From contig DASZHJ010000017.1 of NCBI GenBank assembly GCA_035938015.1, positions 1 through 33,790 on the forward strand: 33,790 nucleotides of DNA, given 5' to 3'. The notes under the pieces are model-generated. The model was not told the origin of the DNA, made no database searches, and saw only the letters and a list, made by a program, of their open reading frames with translations. The position numbers and the translations under genes were made by a program. Position 1 is the first letter of the stretch, and each line of letters starts with the position of its first letter. This document shows, piece after piece, positions 31,034 through 33,790 of the stretch. Source of the DNA: DASZHJ01 sp035938015 (lineage in GTDB: Bacteria; Pseudomonadota; Alphaproteobacteria; ATCC43930; CGMCC-115725).

Positions 31034-32746
31034 TCAGAACAGGAAATAGCGTTGCGCCATCGCGAGCTCTTTCGCAGGAGCGCAGGTCAGCAGCTCGCCA
31101 TCGGCACGCACCTCGTAGGTCTCGGGATCGACCTCCATCTTCGGCGTGAGCCCGTTGTGCACCATGCTCGCCTTCGAGATGCCGCCTCGCGTATTTTCGA
31201 CCGCGATCAGAGGCCGGGCGAGCCCCAGCGTTCGATCGAGGCCGGCTTCGAGCCCGGCGCGGCTTACGAAGGTGACGGCGCTGGCCTGCAGATTCCGGCC
31301 GAAGGCTGCGAACATCGGCCGGTAGTGCACGGGCTGTGGGGTCGGGATCGAGGCGTTGGGATCCCCCATGGGTGCCGCCGCGATGCTGCCCAGCTTCAGC
31401 ACGAGATCGGGTTTCACGCCGAAGAAGGCGGGCGACCACACCACGAGATCGGCGAGCTTGCCCACCTCGACCGAGCCCACGTGACGGCTGATCCCCTGCG
31501 CGATCGCGGGATTGATGGTGTATTTGGCGACGTAGCGCTTGGCACGGTGGTTGTCGTTGTCGCGGGTCTCCTCGGGCAGGCGGCCTCTCTGGCGCTGCAT
31601 CTTGTCGGCGGTTTGCCAAGTGCGGATGATCACCTCACCGACCCGGCCCATAGCCTGACTGTCCGACGACATCATGGAGAAGGCGCCGATGTCGTGCAGC
31701 ACGTCTTCCGCCGCGATGGTCTCCTTGCGGATGCGGCTTTCCGCGAATGCCACGTCCTCCGGAATCTTGCCGTCCAGGTGATGGCAGACCATGAGCATGT
31801 CGAGATGCTCGTCGATGGTGTTGACGGTATAGGGCCGCGTCGGGTTGGTGGAGGAGGGGAGCACGTTTGCCTCGCCGCAGACCCGGATGATATCGGGTGC
31901 GTGCCCGCCGCCGGCGCCCTCCGTGTGGAGCGCGTGGATGGTGCGGCCTTTGAAAGCGGCAATGGTGCGCTCGACGAAGCCGGACTCGTTGAGCGTGTCG
32001 GTGTGGATGGACACCTGCACGTCGTGTTCGTCGGCGACCGAGAGGCAATTGTCGATCGCAGCGGGCGTGGTGCCCCAGTCCTCGTGGAGCTTCATGCCGC
32101 AAGCACCGGCTTTGATCTGCTCGACTAGGCCGCGCGGCTGAGCCGTGTTGCCCTTGGCGAAAAAGCCGAGGTTCATGGGGAAGCCTTCGGCCGCCTGCAG
32201 CATGCGCGCGATGTGCCAAGGGCCAGGCGTGCAGGTGGTGGCAGCGGTGCCCGCGGCAGGGCCGGTGCCGCCGCCCATCATGGTGGTGATGCCGGCGTAG
32301 AGGGCTTCCTCGACCTGCTGCGGGCAAATGAAGTGAATGTGCATGTCGATGCCGCCGGCGGTGACGATCTTGCGCTCGCCCGCGATCACCTCGGTGCCCG
32401 GTCCGATCACGATGTCGACCCCGGGCTGCACGTCGGGATTGCCGGATTTGCCGATCCGGGCGATGCGGCCGTCGCGGATGCCGATATCCGCCTTGACGAT
32501 CCCCCAGTGGTCGAGGATGAGCGCGTTGGTGATGACGGTGTCGACCGCACCCTCCGCGCGGCTGCGCTGGCTCTGACCCATGCCGTCGCGGATCACCTTG
32601 CCACCGCCGAACTTCACCTCCTCGCCGTAGATCGTGCGGTCCTCCTCGACCTCGATGAAGAGCTCGGTGTCCGCGAGCCGCACACGGTCGCCGACCGTCG
32701 GCCCGTACATGTCGGCATAAGCGGCGCGGCTGATCTTGGTAGTCAT
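31034..32746 (-). CDS. ureC: Urease subunit alpha (catalytic)
   Basis: Catalytic subunit of 570 residues that hydrolyses urea to ammonia and carbamate. All nickel and active-site residues are present, numbered two above the Klebsiella enzyme: H136 and H138 (DMHIHFICPQQ), carbamylated K219 (GMKLHEDWG), H248 (IHTDTLNE), H274 (HALHTEG), C321-H322 on the mobile flap (VCHHLDG) and D362. The start ATG overlaps the ureB stop by 4 bases. Full family length, so the enzyme should be active given nickel and the accessory set. Confidence 0.98.
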   Translation of the reverse strand: MTTKISRAAYADMYGPTVGDRVRLADTELFIEVEEDRTIYGEEVKFGGGKVIRDGMGQSQRSRAEGAVDTVITNALILDHWGIVKADIGIRDGRIARIGKSGNPDVQPGVDIVIGPGTEVIAGERKIVTAGGIDMHIHFICPQQVEEALYAGITTMMGGGTGPAAGTAATTCTPGPWHIARMLQAAEGFPMNLGFFAKGNTAQPRGLVEQIKAGACGMKLHEDWGTTPAAIDNCLSVADEHDVQVSIHTDTLNESGFVERTIAAFKGRTIHALHTEGAGGGHAPDIIRVCGEANVLPSSTNPTRPYTVNTIDEHLDMLMVCHHLDGKIPEDVAFAESRIRKETIAAEDVLHDIGAFSMMSSDSQAMGRVGEVIIRTWQTADKMQRQRGRLPEETRDNDNHRAKRYVAKYTINPAIAQGISRHVGSVEVGKLADLVVWSPAFFGVKPDLVLKLGSIAAAPMGDPNASIPTPQPVHYRPMFAAFGRNLQASAVTFVSRAGLEAGLDRTLGLARPLIAVENTRGGISKASMVHNGLTPKMEVDPETYEVRADGELLTCAPAKELAMAQRYFLF

Positions 32747-33063
32747 GGCTTGCCGCCCTCGAGCTTCCCGGCGATCGCGCCCTGGAAACCGTGCACCACG
32801 CGATCCCCCGCATAGGCCACGAGATGCACGACCCGCGTCTGGCCGGGCTCGAAACGCACGGCGGTGCCGGCGGCGATATCCAGGCGGAAGCCACGCGCCC
32901 GCTCGCGATCGAAGCGGAGCGCGTCGTTGGTTTCGTAGAAATGATAATGAGAGCCGATCTGGATCGGCCGGTCGCCCGTATTGGAGACCTCGAGGGTCAG
33001 GGCGGCTCGGCCGGCATTCAGCTCGATATCGCCCGCGCGCGGGATCACTTCACCGGGGATCAT
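32743..33063 (-). CDS. ureB: Urease subunit beta
   Basis: Structural subunit of 106 residues with the typical MIPGEVIPRAGDIELNAGR start, QIGSHYHFYETN and RVVHLVAYAG. An AGGAGG Shine-Dalgarno sequence lies 5 bases before the ATG, the strongest in the operon. It is separate from the gamma subunit gene, as in most bacteria (not fused as in Helicobacter). Confidence 0.97.
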   Translation of the reverse strand: MIPGEVIPRAGDIELNAGRAALTLEVSNTGDRPIQIGSHYHFYETNDALRFDRERARGFRLDIAAGTAVRFEPGQTRVVHLVAYAGDRVVHGFQGAIAGKLEGGKP

Positions 33064-33072
33064 GCAGCCTCC

Positions 33073-33375
33073 TTATCGGATCGGCTTGTGGACGGTGACG
33101 AGCTTGGTGCCGTCGGGAAACGTCGCCTCGACCTGGATCTGCGCGACCATTTCGGGCACGCCCTCCATCACCTGCGCCCGGGACAGCACCGTCGCGCCGT
33201 CGCGCATGAGTTCCACGACCGCGCGTCCATCCCGAGCGCCCTCGACGACGAAATCGGTGATCAGCGCGACAGCCTCGGGATAATTGAGGCGCACGCCGCG
33301 CTCCAGCCGCCGGCGCGCTACCTGCGCTGCCATGGCGACGAGAAGCTTGTCCTTCTCTCGGGGTGTCAAATGCAT
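33073..33375 (-). CDS. ureA: Urease subunit gamma
   Basis: Structural subunit of 100 residues: MHLTPREKDKLLVAMAAQVA, LNYPEAVALI, QVMEGVPEM and the C-terminal FPDGTKLVTVHKPI. It stops 9 bases before the ureB ATG and starts 9 bases after the ureD stop, in a tight operon. Confidence 0.97.
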   Translation of the reverse strand: MHLTPREKDKLLVAMAAQVARRRLERGVRLNYPEAVALITDFVVEGARDGRAVVELMRDGATVLSRAQVMEGVPEMVAQIQVEATFPDGTKLVTVHKPIR

Positions 33376-33384
33376 TGCAAGGCC

Positions 33385-33790
33385 TCAACAATCCCAAAGG
33401 CGCGGCACGCGCGCGGGAAGCCCGGCGGCGGCTCGGCGGAGATCGGCGACATATCGCGCGAGATCGGCGCGCAAGACCCGAGCGTCCCGCCCGATGAAGC
33501 GCGCGAGCAGCATGCCATCGATCAGGCTTGCTCCCGCGCGCGAATCGCTGTCGAGCGCGAGCGCGCGGGCGAGCGGCAGCAGGGTCGGTGCGTCCGCGCC
33601 GACATATATCGCCGTCGCGACTGCCGTAGCGCCATCGAAACCCGCGGGTGCATCGAGGCGAGCAGCGATGTCGCCGTCCAATCGAAGCGCGTCCACCCAG
33701 GCGAGGTGACCGGCCACGCGAACGCTCCAACGATCATGCAGAAGCCCCGCCGACATGCGTTCGCCGCGCGCCGTGCGACCGAACACGATC
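33385..33790 (-). CDS. ureD: Urease accessory protein UreD (UreH), C-terminal part (5' end outside window)
   Basis: C-terminal 134 or so residues of UreD, the scaffold that binds apo-urease and recruits UreF and UreG. Landmarks are LLHDRWSVRV, LDGDIAARLD, and ASLIDGMLLARFIGRD with the closing LW (VPRLWDC). The frame is open to the window edge; the family is about 270-290 residues, so the start lies beyond. It is the first visible gene of the leftward ureDABCEFG operon, so the operon promoter is not in this window. Confidence 0.92.
   Translation of the reverse strand, partial: IVFGRTARGERMSAGLLHDRWSVRVAGHLAWVDALRLDGDIAARLDAPAGFDGATAVATAIYVGADAPTLLPLARALALDSDSRAGASLIDGMLLARFIGRDARVLRADLARYVADLRRAAAGLPARVPRLWDC

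Overview
The window is high-GC, densely coded DNA that reads as a chromosomal segment of an alphaproteobacterium, probably a soil or rhizosphere type of the Rhodospirillales/Hyphomicrobiales kind. The grounds are the ureDABCEFG gene order, the OmpA-type porin with a proline-rich linker, the peptide/opine-type ABC transporter linked to an M81 peptidase and an aspartoacylase-like enzyme, and REP-like palindromes of a style common in that class. No rRNA, tRNA, CRISPR, insertion sequence or phage gene is visible, and no stretch over 300 bases lacks a gene.

Layout. 1-1083: end of a 2-keto-3-deoxygalactonate kinase gene and its aldolase partner (D-galactonate breakdown). 1125-5040: Tat-exported purple-acid-phosphatase-like enzyme, a PhyH-type Fe(II)/2-oxoglutarate dioxygenase, a DMT-superfamily exporter and the decayed remnant of a second one. 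5098-14637: a glycan-assembly locus. 14792-16221: OmpA-family protein with a strong terminator, and a tiny DUF3096 membrane protein. 16320-20750: two divergent groups of oxidoreductases (two SDRs, an AroE-like enzyme, a Gfo/Idh/MocA enzyme) and a CoA-transferase gene with a large in-frame internal deletion. 20769-29140: five-gene ABC uptake system with an M81 peptidase upstream and a divergent succinylglutamate desuccinylase/aspartoacylase-family gene. 29238-33790: urease operon ureDABCEFG, running leftwards and cut by the window edge inside ureD.

The most notable region is 5098-14637. Six genes on both strands encode a WecA/MraY-type polyprenyl-phosphate sugar-1-P transferase, a MurG-fold transferase (the fold that Alg13/Alg14 split between two chains), an ALG1-like GT33 transferase, an ALG11-like GT4 transferase, an MsbA/PglK-type ABC exporter and an STT3/PglB-type oligosaccharyltransferase. 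In order of expected action this parallels the eukaryotic and archaeal lipid-linked-oligosaccharide pathway: initiation, second HexNAc, first core hexose, further hexose, flipping, and en bloc transfer to protein. The sugars, the acceptor lipid and the protein substrates cannot be read from sequence, so protein N-glycosylation is an inference, though the STT3 motifs make it a strong one.

Gene starts were chosen by Shine-Dalgarno spacing, family N-termini and overlaps. All functional calls rest on motif reading by eye, with no database search.
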